Positions 42,709-52,015 of a stretch of DNA of 64,000 nt are shown piece after piece. This DNA is from Leifsonia soli. Its GTDB lineage: Bacteria; Actinomycetota; Actinomycetes; Actinomycetales; Microbacteriaceae. A model generated the notes under the pieces. It saw nothing but the letters and a program-made list of their open reading frames with translations, did not search any database and was not told where the DNA came from. The stretch spans positions 496,001-560,000 of the forward strand of contig NZ_JACCBJ010000001.1 in assembly GCF_013408745.1 (NCBI RefSeq). The letters run 5' to 3'. The position numbers and the translations under genes were made by a program. Position 1 is the first letter of the stretch; each line of letters starts with the position of its first letter.

Positions 42709-42726
42709 GCTAGCGGGTCGGCAGCG

Positions 42727-43029
42727 TCAGCGGGCGACGGCGCCCTTCGCGAGCGCGTGCAGCATCCGTTCGTCGTTCGCGGCACGGATGCGTCCGATCA
42801 GCAGGTCGGCGACCGCGACGATGAGCGCCGTGCCGAGGAGCGTGATCCACCAGATCCAGCCGCCGTCCCACTTCAGGCCGGCCCAGGTGAGCGCCACCCA
42901 GAGCACGGCCGACGAGACGAAGCCGACGGCCGGGATCAGGACGGAGCCGTGCGTGTGACGGTTCGGCAGCAGATAGCGTCCGGCCAGGCCGATGATGGCC
43001 CCGCCGAGGACGACGAAGAGCAGTTCCAC
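42727..43029 (-). CDS. Small membrane protein, 100 residues
   Basis: I do not recognise the family. The protein has three predicted membrane helices (LLFVVLGGAIIGLAGRYLL, SVLIPAVGFVSSAVLWVALTWAGL, WIWWITLLGTALIVAVADLLIG) and a short basic cytoplasmic end, resembling small integral membrane proteins found widely in actinobacteria. The GTG start lies 10 bp after the DUF3107 stop. A minus-strand TAACCT that runs into that stop codon is spaced seven bases before the GTG, so it may have its own leaderless promoter as well as read-through from DUF3107. Confidence 0.7.
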   Translation of the reverse strand: MELLFVVLGGAIIGLAGRYLLPNRHTHGSVLIPAVGFVSSAVLWVALTWAGLKWDGGWIWWITLLGTALIVAVADLLIGRIRAANDERMLHALAKGAVAR

Positions 43030-43039
43030 GAGTGGGAGG

Positions 43040-43264
43040 TTAGCCGACGAAGCCGATGCGGCGCGATTCCTCGGTGCCGAGCTCCACGTAGGCGATGCCG
43101 GCGGTCGGGACCAGGTAGAGACGGCCCTTGTCGTCGGTCAGCTGCAGCAGTCCCGTGCCGCTGGCCAGAGCGGCCTGCACCTGCCCGGCCAGCTCCTCGG
43201 CCGACTGCGACGACTCGAAGTTGAGCTCGCGGGGGGCGTTGACGATTCCGATGCGGATCTCCAC
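43040..43264 (-). CDS. DUF3107 domain-containing protein
   Basis: The 74-residue protein is a full-length member of the actinobacterial family DUF3107 (MEIRIGIVNAPRELNFESSQSAEELAGQVQAAL ... VPTAGIAYVELG). Its function is unknown. The predicted fold is a small alpha/beta protein. The GTG start has AAAGG six bases upstream, so a conventional ribosome-binding site is used. It is divergent from the adnA gene, about 107 bp between the starts. Confidence 0.92.
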   Translation of the reverse strand: MEIRIGIVNAPRELNFESSQSAEELAGQVQAALASGTGLLQLTDDKGRLYLVPTAGIAYVELGTEESRRIGFVG

Positions 43265-43371
43265 TGAGGTGCCTTTCGAGTCTGACCGGCGGGTGTGAGT
43301 TCAGACTACGGCACACGGCTCGCGGCCCCCGCTCGCGTTCTCTGTCGGCGGACGCCGATAGCGTGAAAGCC

Positions 43372-46300
43372 ATGATCGCTCGAGGCTTCCGGATGCACCC
43401 TTCCGGCACCCTCGCCTCCGCGTCGGCCGCGGGCCGCGCACCGCTCGACGGCTCGCAGTCGGAGGTGCTGCTGCTCCCCGACGGCTCCTCCGCCGCCGTG
43501 CTCGGCGCCCCCGGCACGGGCAAGACGACGACCCTGGTGGAGGCGCTCGCCGAGCGTGTGCTCGACCGCGGTTACCGGACGGACGAGGTGCTCGCACTGA
43601 GCGCATCGCGCGCAGCGGCGACGGCGCTCCGCGACCGCATCGCCCTGCGCGTCGGCGTGCCGACGCAGGGACCTCTCGCCCGCACGGCGACCTCTCTCGC
43701 GTTCCAGCTCGTCGGCGAGCGGGCGCGTCGGATCGGGGCGGAGCCTCCCCGCCTGCTCACGGGCGGCGAGCAGGACCAGATCATCGCGGAGCTGATCAGC
43801 GGCCACCTGGAGGACGGGACGGGCCCGGTCTGGCCGGAGCCCCTCGTCGAGGAGGTGCGGACGCTGCGCGGGTTCCGCACCGAGCTGCGCGAGCTCATGG
43901 CGCGGTGCGCCGAACGGGGCGTGACCCCCTCCCGCCTGTCCGAACTCGGCGCGATCACCGGCCACGACGAGTGGCGCGCGGCCGCCCGCTTCATCGCCGA
44001 GTACCAGCTGGTGGTCGACAGCTACCGCGGCGGGTTCGTGGACTCGGCCGAGCTCATCGCCTCGGCGGTCACGGTCATCGCCGAGGGCAGCTCCCTCGAC
44101 GGTCTGCGCGCCGTGTTCGTCGACGACCTGCAGGAGGCGACGGTCGCGACCCTGGCCCTGCTGCGGGCGCTGGCGGAGCGCGGCGTCGCCGTGATCGCGT
44201 TCGGCGACCCGGACGTCGCCTCCACCACGTTCCGCGGAGCCCAGACCACGGCTCTCGGCCAGTTGGAGGCCCGCATCGGGGTTCCGGTGACGCGCTTCGT
44301 GCTCACGACCGCGCACCGCCAGACGCCCGCACTGCGAGAGCTCACCGCGCGGGTGACGGAGCGGATCGGCACGGCGGCGGCGGGCGTGCAGCGTCTGGCT
44401 GCGGCCGGGCGCGAGGAGCCGCCCGGCGACCACGGCGGGATGGACGCGGCGGACGCGGCTGACGGGACGGACGCGTCGGAGCGCCGCCCCGAGGTCGTCC
44501 GGATCGTGGCCGTCTCCGCCCCGTCCGAGGCGTCGAGGCTGGCCCGCAAGCTGCGCGAGCGTCACCTGCTCGACGGCGTGCCGTGGAGCTCGATGGCCGT
44601 CGTCGTGCGCTCCGGGGCCCACGTCCCCGCGCTGTCCCGCGCCCTGGCCGTCGCCGAGGTGCCCACGACGACGAGCATCGCCGGCCGGCCGCTGCGCGAC
44701 GACTTCGCCGCCCGCCAGCTGATCACGATCGCCGGCGTGCAGCTCGGCGCGATCGAGCTGACGCCGGCCGTCGCCACCGAGCTGCTGATCGGGCCGTTCG
44801 GCGGACTCGACAGCGTCAGCCTGCGGCGGCTGCGCCTCGCCCTCCGGCAGGAGGAGCTGGCCGGAGACGGCAATCGGCCGGGAGACGAGCTGCTGGTGGA
44901 GGCTCTGCAGCATCCCGCCCACCTGGCGACGATCGACGCGAGCCCGGCCCGCCGCGCGGGGCGGCTGGCGGAGACGCTGCGGTCGGGTCGCGAGAAGGCC
45001 GCCGGCGGGGCCTCCATCGAGGAGCTGCTCTGGCACGTGTGGGAGCGCAGCGGTCTCGCCGCCCGGTGGCTGGAGCACTCGGCGCGGACCGGCATCGTGG
45101 CGGACGAGGCGAACCGGCACCTCGACGGCGTCGTGGCGCTGTTCACCGCCGCCCGGCGCTTCGTCGAGCGCTCTCCGGAGCGGCCGGCCTCCGACTTCGT
45201 CGTCGAGCTGCTCGGCGCCGAGGTCCCGGAGGACACCCTGGCGGCCCGCACTGCGGGCGACGCCGTCCTGGTCTGCACGCCGAGCGCGACCGTCGGGCGC
45301 GAGTTCGAGGTCGTCGTGGTCGCCGGCCTGCAGGAGAGCGTCTGGCCGAACCTGCGCCTCCGGGGTTCCCTGCTGCACCCGCAGGACCTCGCCGACGCGG
45401 TCGAGGGCCGCACCACGGAGACGGAGGACGAGCGCGCGGAGGTGCTCGGCGACGAGCTGCGGATGTTCGCGCTGGCGGTCTCGCGGGCCCGCGGCCAGGT
45501 GATCCTGACCGCGACGGCGAACGACGACGAGCAGCCGTCGCCGTTCCTCCGGCTCGCGGCCGAGCTGGCCGTCGACGACACCGACGACGGCGCCCATCCG
45601 CTCTCCCTCCGCGGGATGGTCGGCCGGCTGCGCCGCCGTCTGGCGACGACGGGCGCGCCGGACGCGGCCGAGGCGCTCGCGCGGCTGGCGGACGCCGACG
45701 TGGAGGGCGCCGATCCCGCCTCCTGGTACGGCTTGCTGGAGCCGTCGACCACCGAGCCGCTGGTCGACCTCGACGACCCCGAGGCGGTCGTCCGGGTGTC
45801 GCCGTCCCGGCTGGAGACGTTCGAGAAGTCCCCGCTCGCCTGGTTCGTCGACACGATGGCGGCCTCGCCGAGCGGCCTCGCCGCCGGCATCGGAACCGTC
45901 GTGCACGCCGTGATGGAGGAGGCGAGCACGAGCGAGGACCGCGATCTCAGCGTCGAGCGGCTCTGGCAGGGCATCGAGCGCCGCTGGGACGAGCTGGCGT
46001 TCGAGTCGCCGTGGCTGGAGGAGAAGGAGCGGAGACGGACCAGGACGCTCACGGCGGGCGTGTCGGAGTACCTCCGCGACTTCGAGCGCGCCGGCGGCGT
46101 GCTGCTCGGCTCGGAGGGAGCTTTCGAGCTGCGACTGGGCCGCGCGCTGGTCCGCGGCACGATCGACCGGGTCGAGCGCACGCCGGACGGCACGGTCGTG
46201 ATCGTCGACCTCAAGACCGGCAATCGCACGCCATCCGCGGCAGAAGCCGCGGAGCACGCCCAGCTGGGCGCGTACCAGCTGGCCCTGGAGCACGGAGCGG

Positions 46301-46569
46301 TCGACGAGGCTGCCGACCTGCCGTCCGGCGGGGCCAAGCTGCTGTTCGTCGCCAAGGGGGTCCGGGGGAAGGGCTATCGCGAGGTCGCGCAGGACCGGGT
46401 CGACGACGAGGGCCTCGCCCGGCTGCGCGAGCGCGTCGCGCGGGCGGCGGACGGCATGGCGGGAGCGACCTTCGCCGGTGTCGTCGACCTGGGCGAACGC
46501 GACCCGCACGGGTCGTACGAGTACCGCATCCATCTGGTGCCTGCGGTGAGCGCGGGAGGGGGAGCATGA
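43372..46569 (+). CDS. adnA: AdnA-like helicase-nuclease subunit (UvrD-type motor plus PD-(D/E)XK nuclease)
   Basis: The 1065-residue protein pairs an N-terminal UvrD-like motor with a C-terminal RecB-type nuclease. Walker A is GAPGTGKT (about residue 46-53). Motif II reads VDDLQE instead of DExQD, so the motor is altered, as described for AdnA of mycobacteria. The nuclease motif is VIVDLKTGN with its Asp near residue 946. With AdnB it should resect DNA double-strand ends. The ATG at 43372 is preferred over GTG 43363 because TAGCGT sits seven bases upstream. Its stop overlaps the adnB start (ATGA). The split into A and B rests on motif quality and gene order. Confidence 0.82.
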   Translation: MIARGFRMHPSGTLASASAAGRAPLDGSQSEVLLLPDGSSAAVLGAPGTGKTTTLVEALAERVLDRGYRTDEVLALSASRAAATALRDRIALRVGVPTQGPLARTATSLAFQLVGERARRIGAEPPRLLTGGEQDQIIAELISGHLEDGTGPVWPEPLVEEVRTLRGFRTELRELMARCAERGVTPSRLSELGAITGHDEWRAAARFIAEYQLVVDSYRGGFVDSAELIASAVTVIAEGSSLDGLRAVFVDDLQEATVATLALLRALAERGVAVIAFGDPDVASTTFRGAQTTALGQLEARIGVPVTRFVLTTAHRQTPALRELTARVTERIGTAAAGVQRLAAAGREEPPGDHGGMDAADAADGTDASERRPEVVRIVAVSAPSEASRLARKLRERHLLDGVPWSSMAVVVRSGAHVPALSRALAVAEVPTTTSIAGRPLRDDFAARQLITIAGVQLGAIELTPAVATELLIGPFGGLDSVSLRRLRLALRQEELAGDGNRPGDELLVEALQHPAHLATIDASPARRAGRLAETLRSGREKAAGGASIEELLWHVWERSGLAARWLEHSARTGIVADEANRHLDGVVALFTAARRFVERSPERPASDFVVELLGAEVPEDTLAARTAGDAVLVCTPSATVGREFEVVVVAGLQESVWPNLRLRGSLLHPQDLADAVEGRTTETEDERAEVLGDELRMFALAVSRARGQVILTATANDDEQPSPFLRLAAELAVDDTDDGAHPLSLRGMVGRLRRRLATTGAPDAAEALARLADADVEGADPASWYGLLEPSTTEPLVDLDDPEAVVRVSPSRLETFEKSPLAWFVDTMAASPSGLAAGIGTVVHAVMEEASTSEDRDLSVERLWQGIERRWDELAFESPWLEEKERRRTRTLTAGVSEYLRDFERAGGVLLGSEGAFELRLGRALVRGTIDRVERTPDGTVVIVDLKTGNRTPSAAEAAEHAQLGAYQLALEHGAVDEAADLPSGGAKLLFVAKGVRGKGYREVAQDRVDDEGLARLRERVARAADGMAGATFAGVVDLGERDPHGSYEYRIHLVPAVSAGGGA

Positions 46570-49500
46570 CGGACGAAGCGACGCACGTCGACGACGGCCT
46601 CCTGGAGTGGGCGACCGAACAGGCGGAGCTCGACCTGGTCGAGCAGGCGTTCTCACTGGCCGAGACGGAGCTGGAGCGACCGCGTCCCGCCCGGGCGCTG
46701 AGCGCGGTGGAGATCGCGGACGCCCTCCACCTGCCCACCCCGACCCCGCAGCAGCAGGCGGTCATCGAGGCGCCGCTGCGGCCGGCGATCGTGGTGGCGG
46801 GGGCCGGGAGCGGCAAGACCGAGACGATGGCCAACCGGGTGGTCTGGCTGCTCGCCAACGGTCACGTGCGGGTGCCCGAGATCCTCGGCCTGACCTTCAC
46901 CCGCAAGGCGGCGGGCGAGCTCGCCGGCCGCATCCGCACACGCATCGAGCAGCTGGTCGCCTCCGGCGTGACCGAGGTGGAGTTCGACCCATTCGACGCC
47001 CCATCGGTCGCCACCTACAACGCGTTCGCGAACGCGATCTTCCGTGAGAACGCCCTGCTGATCGGGCGGGAGCCCGAGTCTGCGGTGCTCAGCGAGGCGT
47101 CGGCCTGGCAGCTCGCGCGCCGTCTCGTCGTGGCCAGCACCGACGACCGCCTGGTCGAGCTCGACCGGGGCGTCGAGGCGGTCACGACCGCCGTCGTGAC
47201 GTTGAGCCGGGCGCTCAGCGAGAACGTCGCCGATCCCGACGAGGTCGAGCGGATGGTCGGGCAGTTCGGCCGCACCGCCGAGCTGCCGACGGGCAACGGC
47301 CGGGTGAAGGAGCTGTACGCCTCCGTGCGCTCCGCCGTCGTCGCGGTCGGCTCGCTTCCTCCGCTCCTGGACCTCGCCCGCGCGTTCGCCGAGGAGAAGC
47401 GCCGCCGCGGGTTCGTGGAGTACTCCGACCAGGTGGCCCTCGCGCTGGATATCAGCGAGCGCCTCCCTGCCGTCGTGGCCGACTACCGGCGCCGCTACCG
47501 GGTGGTGCTGCTCGATGAGTATCAGGACACCTCGGTCGTCCAGACCCGCCTGCTCTCGACGCTGTTCGCCGGGCAGCCGGTGATGGCGGTCGGCGACCCG
47601 CACCAGTCCATCTACGGCTGGCGCGGAGCCAGCGCGGCCAACCTCGGCCGGTTCTCCGCCGACTTCACCGGCCGCCGCACCGGGGCGGAGCGCGCAGCGG
47701 ACGAGTACGCCCTGAGCACCAGCTGGCGTAATCCGACCCGGGTGCTCGACGCGGCGAACACCCTCGTCGAGCCACTGACGGCCGAAGCGCCGGTGCACGT
47801 CGAGCGCCTGCAGCCGCGCCCGGGCGCCGACGCCGGAGAGCTGACGGCCGTGTTCGAGCAGACGGTCGCCGACGAAGCCGAGACGGTGGCGCGCTGGTTC
47901 GGCGACCGGCTCCGCGAACGCGACGCGGACGGCCTCCCGGCCAGCGCGGCGATGCTCTGCCGGTCGCTGAAGAAGATCGACGTGTTCACGTCCGCGCTCG
48001 CCCGCCACGGCATCCCGTATCACGTGCTCGGGCTGGGCGGTCTGCTGGAGCAGCCGGTCATCGCCGACCTGGTGAGCGCCCTGCGGGTCATGCACGATCC
48101 CACCGCCGGCTCCGAGCTGATCCGCCTGCTGACCGGCGCGAAGTGGCGCGTCGGCCCGAAGGACATCGCCGTGCTGCGCGACGTGGCGTCCTGGCTCGCC
48201 GAGCGCGACCACCGCCATCAGCGACTCGACCCCGAGCTGCGCGACCGGTTGCGCCGCTCCGTCGCGGGGGAGGAGTCGGCCTCCCTCGTGGATGCGCTGG
48301 ACTTCGTGGTCGAGGCGCCGGACGGGCACGGCCGGCTGGAGGGCTTCAGCCCCGCCGGCCTCGCACGGCTGCGCGACGCGGGCCGTCGGCTCGACCATCT
48401 GCGGTCCCGTGTCGGGCTCGACCTGCTCGACCTGGTCACGCTGGTGCAGCAGGAGCTGCTGCTCGACATCGAGGTCGCGGCCAACGAGACGGCCCAGCTC
48501 GGTCAGGCGAGCCTCGACGCCTTCGCCGAGCAGGTGGCCTCGTACCTCGCCGCGGACGACCAGGCGACCCTCGGGTCGTTCCTGTCGTGGCTCGCCGAGG
48601 CGGAACAGCGCGACAACCTGGCACCGCGCAGCGAGGAGCCGGAGCCCGGCACGGTGCAGATCCTCACCATCCACGGGGCGAAGGGCCTCGAGTGGGATGT
48701 CGTGGCGGTGCCGCGCCTGGTCGACGGAGAACTCCCGGGGCCGCCGCAGAGCAGGAAGGGCTGGCTGGCGTTCGGGCAGCTGCCGAACGAGTTCCGCGGC
48801 GATTCGGCCGAACTGCCGGTGATCGCCTGGCGCACCGCAGAGACCCAGAAGGACGTCAACGACTCCATCGCAGCGTTCGAAGAGGAGAACCTCGCCCGGC
48901 ACCTCGACGAGCAGCGCCGCCTGATCTACGTCGCGGTGACCCGCGCGCGGCAGCGCCTGCTGCTGTCCGGCTCCTACTGGTCGACCCAGACCAAGCCCCG
49001 TGGCCCCGGATCGTACCTGCTCGAACTCCAGGAGGCCGGACTGCTGCCGGCCGACGCCTTCCCCGACTGCGACGAGCCGGACGAGAACCCGTTCGCGCTC
49101 AGCGCATCCACCGTCACCTGGCCGCTGGAGCCGCTCGGCGCCCGCCGCACGCGCGTCGAAGCGGCGGCGGAGGCCGTCCGCCGCGCACGCGAGCGCGGCG
49201 CGGGCGACGGTGGGGTCTACGCGCGCGACCTCGACCTGCTGCTCGCCGAGCGCGCCCGGCGCGCGGAAGAGGCCGGCCTGGTGGAGCTGCCCGCGCGCAT
49301 CCCCGCGTCGCGGTTCAAGGACTACGTGACCGATCCGGCGTCGGTGGCCGCGACCCTGCGCCGGCCGATGCCGGAGCGCCCGTACCGCCAGACCCGCCTG
49401 GGCACCCTGTTCCACCGCTGGGTGGAGGAGCGCTTCGGAACGGTGGCCGGCGCGACGGACGTGCTCGACGCCCACGTCGCCGAGCTGGACGACCTCGCGG

Positions 49501-49925
49501 GCGACGTGCTCGACGCCGAGCGCTTCGAGGAGCTCCGGGCGACGTTCGAGGCCAGCCAGTGGGCCGGGCGCCGCCCGTCGGAGGTCGAGCTGGAGATCCA
49601 CATCACCCTCGCGGGGCAGGTGGTCGTCTGCAAGCTGGACGCGGTCTACCCGGTGGAGGACGGCATCCACGACGTCCAGATCGTCGACTGGAAGACCGGC
49701 AAGGCGCCGCGGGACGCCGACGACCTCGAGCGGAAGCAGCTGCAGCTCGCGCTCTACCGGCTGGCGTACGCCCGGTACGCCGGGATCGACCCGGAGCGGA
49801 TCGACGCCGTCTTCTACTTCGTGGCGGACGACACGGTCGTGCGACCGGAGCGGCTCTACGCGGAGGAGGAGCTGACGTCGCTCTGGTCGTCGGCCACCGG
49901 CTTCATCCCGCCGGAGCGTCCGTAG
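46566..49925 (+). CDS. adnB: AdnB-like helicase-nuclease subunit
   Basis: The 1119-residue protein is the partner motor-nuclease. Walker A is GAGSGKT at about 79-85, motif II is a full LLDEYQDT at about 315-322, and GDPHQSIYGWRGA, TSWRNP, TIHGAKGLEWDVV and YVAVTRARQRLL complete the SF1A set. The C-terminal PD-(D/E)XK nuclease has VQIVDWKTGK with Asp near residue 1041. With a complete motor it should power the complex. It overlaps adnA by 4 bp, and its 3' end overlaps the convergent phosphotransferase-like gene by 70 bp. Confidence 0.85.
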   Translation: MTDEATHVDDGLLEWATEQAELDLVEQAFSLAETELERPRPARALSAVEIADALHLPTPTPQQQAVIEAPLRPAIVVAGAGSGKTETMANRVVWLLANGHVRVPEILGLTFTRKAAGELAGRIRTRIEQLVASGVTEVEFDPFDAPSVATYNAFANAIFRENALLIGREPESAVLSEASAWQLARRLVVASTDDRLVELDRGVEAVTTAVVTLSRALSENVADPDEVERMVGQFGRTAELPTGNGRVKELYASVRSAVVAVGSLPPLLDLARAFAEEKRRRGFVEYSDQVALALDISERLPAVVADYRRRYRVVLLDEYQDTSVVQTRLLSTLFAGQPVMAVGDPHQSIYGWRGASAANLGRFSADFTGRRTGAERAADEYALSTSWRNPTRVLDAANTLVEPLTAEAPVHVERLQPRPGADAGELTAVFEQTVADEAETVARWFGDRLRERDADGLPASAAMLCRSLKKIDVFTSALARHGIPYHVLGLGGLLEQPVIADLVSALRVMHDPTAGSELIRLLTGAKWRVGPKDIAVLRDVASWLAERDHRHQRLDPELRDRLRRSVAGEESASLVDALDFVVEAPDGHGRLEGFSPAGLARLRDAGRRLDHLRSRVGLDLLDLVTLVQQELLLDIEVAANETAQLGQASLDAFAEQVASYLAADDQATLGSFLSWLAEAEQRDNLAPRSEEPEPGTVQILTIHGAKGLEWDVVAVPRLVDGELPGPPQSRKGWLAFGQLPNEFRGDSAELPVIAWRTAETQKDVNDSIAAFEEENLARHLDEQRRLIYVAVTRARQRLLLSGSYWSTQTKPRGPGSYLLELQEAGLLPADAFPDCDEPDENPFALSASTVTWPLEPLGARRTRVEAAAEAVRRARERGAGDGGVYARDLDLLLAERARRAEEAGLVELPARIPASRFKDYVTDPASVAATLRRPMPERPYRQTRLGTLFHRWVEERFGTVAGATDVLDAHVAELDDLAGDVLDAERFEELRATFEASQWAGRRPSEVELEIHITLAGQVVVCKLDAVYPVEDGIHDVQIVDWKTGKAPRDADDLERKQLQLALYRLAYARYAGIDPERIDAVFYFVADDTVVRPERLYAEEELTSLWSSATGFIPPERP

Positions 49926-50935
49926 CCTCCCGCGTCCGTCCGGTCGCCCGGGGTGCGGTCGAGCATCGCCTCGACGTCGCCGACCGCCAGGATGGGACCG
50001 GTGGCCGTCGAGAGCGGGTTCATCGAGTTGCTGCGCACGCGGTCCACGAGCCCGTCGAGCATCTCCACGGCGTCGTCGACGATCGTCTGGTCGCGGACCT
50101 CGCGGCCGTGGAGCAGCCACCTGGCGACCTCGAGCTCGGCGTACAGCATGGCGCGCTGCGTGAACTGGCGGTCGGTGGCGACCTGCCGGGTCGACGCGTA
50201 GGCGCCGAGGGCGCCGTCGGTCGCGTCGGGGTTCATCGCCAGCAGCCAGTGCAGGTCGCGGGCCGGGTCGCCGACCCGCAGCGCCGACCAGCCGAGCACC
50301 GCCGTGACGACGTCGTCCTCGACCAGGAAGGAGTCGGCCGTGAGGGAGCCGTTGATGACGGTCGGCTGGAACTGCCAGATCGAGTGGTCGGCCGCCGCAT
50401 CCCGCCACCGGTCGCGCAGGGCGACCGGGAGGAGACCGGTGGATGCGGCCGACTCGATCACCGAGCCGGCCGCGGTGAGGCACTCGGCCGACGACATCAC
50501 GGGAAGCCCGGCCTCACCGACGAAGGCGGTGGGGAGCGCGTGGATGGCCGCGATCGCGTGCCCGATGGACCCGGCCAGGCCGTCGCCCGGCGGGACGTCC
50601 TCGACCGCGATGTGCTCGCCGGGGAGGAAGTCGTAGACGACGGCGCGCGTACCGGCCACCGGTGCCTGGCCGAGGTAGCGGGGGACCTCGAACGGCAGAC
50701 GGCTGCGGATGCCGGTCGTGAGAGCGCGCAGCGCGACGAGGTCGGCGCTCTGCTCGGTCTCCGCGATCTGGTTCGTCGGAACCCGCACGATGACGGTGGA
50801 GCCGTCCCGCGTCGTCAGCAGCGCCGAGTCGAACTCGCCTGCACCGCTCCGGGTGTAGCTGCGGGCGCCGGAGACGTCGAGGTCGGGGACGGCCGAGGTG
50901 GCCAGCGCGGCTAGAGTGAGATGGGATCTGGCCAT
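49856..50935 (-). CDS. Phosphotransferase-fold protein with lost catalytic residues (probable pseudokinase)
   Basis: The 359-residue protein aligns with the aminoglycoside/macrolide phosphotransferase fold: an N-lobe (TTRDGSTVIVRVPTNQIAETEQSADLVALRAL), a hinge (RAVVYDFLPGEHI) and a C-lobe. The catalytic loop, HGDxxxxN in active enzymes, reads NGSLTADS here. The metal-binding Asp of the following IDW/DFG segment is Gly (VLGWSALRVGDPARDL). The His, Asp, Asn and second Asp are all replaced while the GDPARDL structural motif is kept. Minus-strand TAGCCT lies six bases before the ATG. It is convergent with adnB and divergent from nudC. Confidence 0.8.
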   Translation of the reverse strand: MARSHLTLAALATSAVPDLDVSGARSYTRSGAGEFDSALLTTRDGSTVIVRVPTNQIAETEQSADLVALRALTTGIRSRLPFEVPRYLGQAPVAGTRAVVYDFLPGEHIAVEDVPPGDGLAGSIGHAIAAIHALPTAFVGEAGLPVMSSAECLTAAGSVIESAASTGLLPVALRDRWRDAAADHSIWQFQPTVINGSLTADSFLVEDDVVTAVLGWSALRVGDPARDLHWLLAMNPDATDGALGAYASTRQVATDRQFTQRAMLYAELEVARWLLHGREVRDQTIVDDAVEMLDGLVDRVRSNSMNPLSTATGPILAVGDVEAMLDRTPGDRTDAGGYGRSGGMKPVADDQSDVSSSSA

Positions 50936-50995
50936 GCACCTAGGCTAATTGGACCTCCCTGCGACGGCCGTCCGCCACGCCCCGAAAGGACCTCG

Positions 50996-52015
50996 ATGTC
51001 GTCCGCCCCGACTCCCGCCCTTCCCCTCGCCGCTCTGCCCCTCTCGCGGCACGCGACCGACCGCGACCACGCCGCGCGCTCGCGTCCGGCGCTGTTCGAC
51101 GAGCTCTGGGAGGAGCCGACGACGCGGGTGCTGGCGCTGTGGAAGGGGCGGGCGCTGCTCACCGCGGAGAGCGTGGCGGCCGCGACCCCCGCAGCCGACG
51201 GCTGGTCGGCTCCGGACGCCGGTCCGGCCGAGCTGGAGCTGCTCCCGGTGGACCGGGTCACTTCCGCGCTCATCCGGGTGTACCTCGGCCGCACGACGGT
51301 CGCCTCGGCGGCCGAGCCGGCAGGCACGGCCGTCGTTCTGCAGGTGCTGACCGACGCCGCGGCCCAGGAACTGGAGCCGGACGAGGCGCGCTGGGGCAAC
51401 CTCCGGACGGTCGCGACGGCGCTGAGCGACCGCGACGCGGGCCTCTTCACCGAGGCGCTCGCGATGGCGAACTGGCACGCGACCCACACGCACTGCCCGC
51501 GCTGCGGATCGCCGACGGTGGTGGAGCAGGCCGGCTGGGTGCGGCGCTGCCTGGAGGACGGCTCCGAGGTGTTCCCGCGCACCGACCCGGCGGTCATCGT
51601 GACGGTGCTGGATGCGGACGACCGCCTGCTCCTCGGCTCCAACGCGATGTGGGAGAACTCCCGCTACTCGCTGCTCGCCGGCTTCGTCGAGCCGGGCGAG
51701 TCGTTCGAGGCGGCGGTGGAGCGCGAGATGTTCGAGGAGGCGGGGGTCCGGGTCGTCGACGCCCGCTATAAGGGGTCGCAGCCCTGGCCGTTCCCGGCGT
51801 CGGTCATGGTCGGTATGACGGCGCGGCTGGCGGACGACCAGGCCGCGGGAGCCCTCGACCCGGACGGCGAGGAGATCCTCGACCTCCGCTGGTTCACCCG
51901 GGAGGAGCTGTGGGCGGCGCGCGAGCAGATCATCCTGCCGGGGCGGTCGTCCATCGCGCGCGCCCTGATCGAGGACTGGTACGGCGGCCCGCTCGACGAG
52001 CCGCCGGCGCCGTGA
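50996..52015 (+). CDS. nudC: NAD(+) diphosphatase / RNA NAD-decapping hydrolase
   Basis: The 339-residue Nudix enzyme cleaves NAD(H), and in E. coli it removes NAD caps from RNA. A zinc site begins with CPRC near residues 167-170 and a third Cys in VRRC, with a fourth ligand not obvious. The Nudix box GFVEPGESFEAAVEREMFEEAGV is complete and is followed by the NudC signature SQPWPFPAS. The ATG has GAAAGGA six bases upstream. Its stop overlaps the helicase start (GTGA), so the two genes are translationally coupled. Confidence 0.93.
   Translation: MSSAPTPALPLAALPLSRHATDRDHAARSRPALFDELWEEPTTRVLALWKGRALLTAESVAAATPAADGWSAPDAGPAELELLPVDRVTSALIRVYLGRTTVASAAEPAGTAVVLQVLTDAAAQELEPDEARWGNLRTVATALSDRDAGLFTEALAMANWHATHTHCPRCGSPTVVEQAGWVRRCLEDGSEVFPRTDPAVIVTVLDADDRLLLGSNAMWENSRYSLLAGFVEPGESFEAAVEREMFEEAGVRVVDARYKGSQPWPFPASVMVGMTARLADDQAAGALDPDGEEILDLRWFTREELWAAREQIILPGRSSIARALIEDWYGGPLDEPPAP

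Noticed and set aside
42035..42785. Minus-strand repeat proteins with RAERRDFVPN-like units read through the tandem array
   Set aside because: A 20-bp unit without stop codons is open in every frame. The frames run antisense into the MiaE-like gene and have no start signals.
43306..50483. Very long minus-strand frames (over 1100 codons each) antisense to adnA and adnB
   Set aside because: Both are shadows of the helicase-nuclease genes. No motif or start signal supports them.
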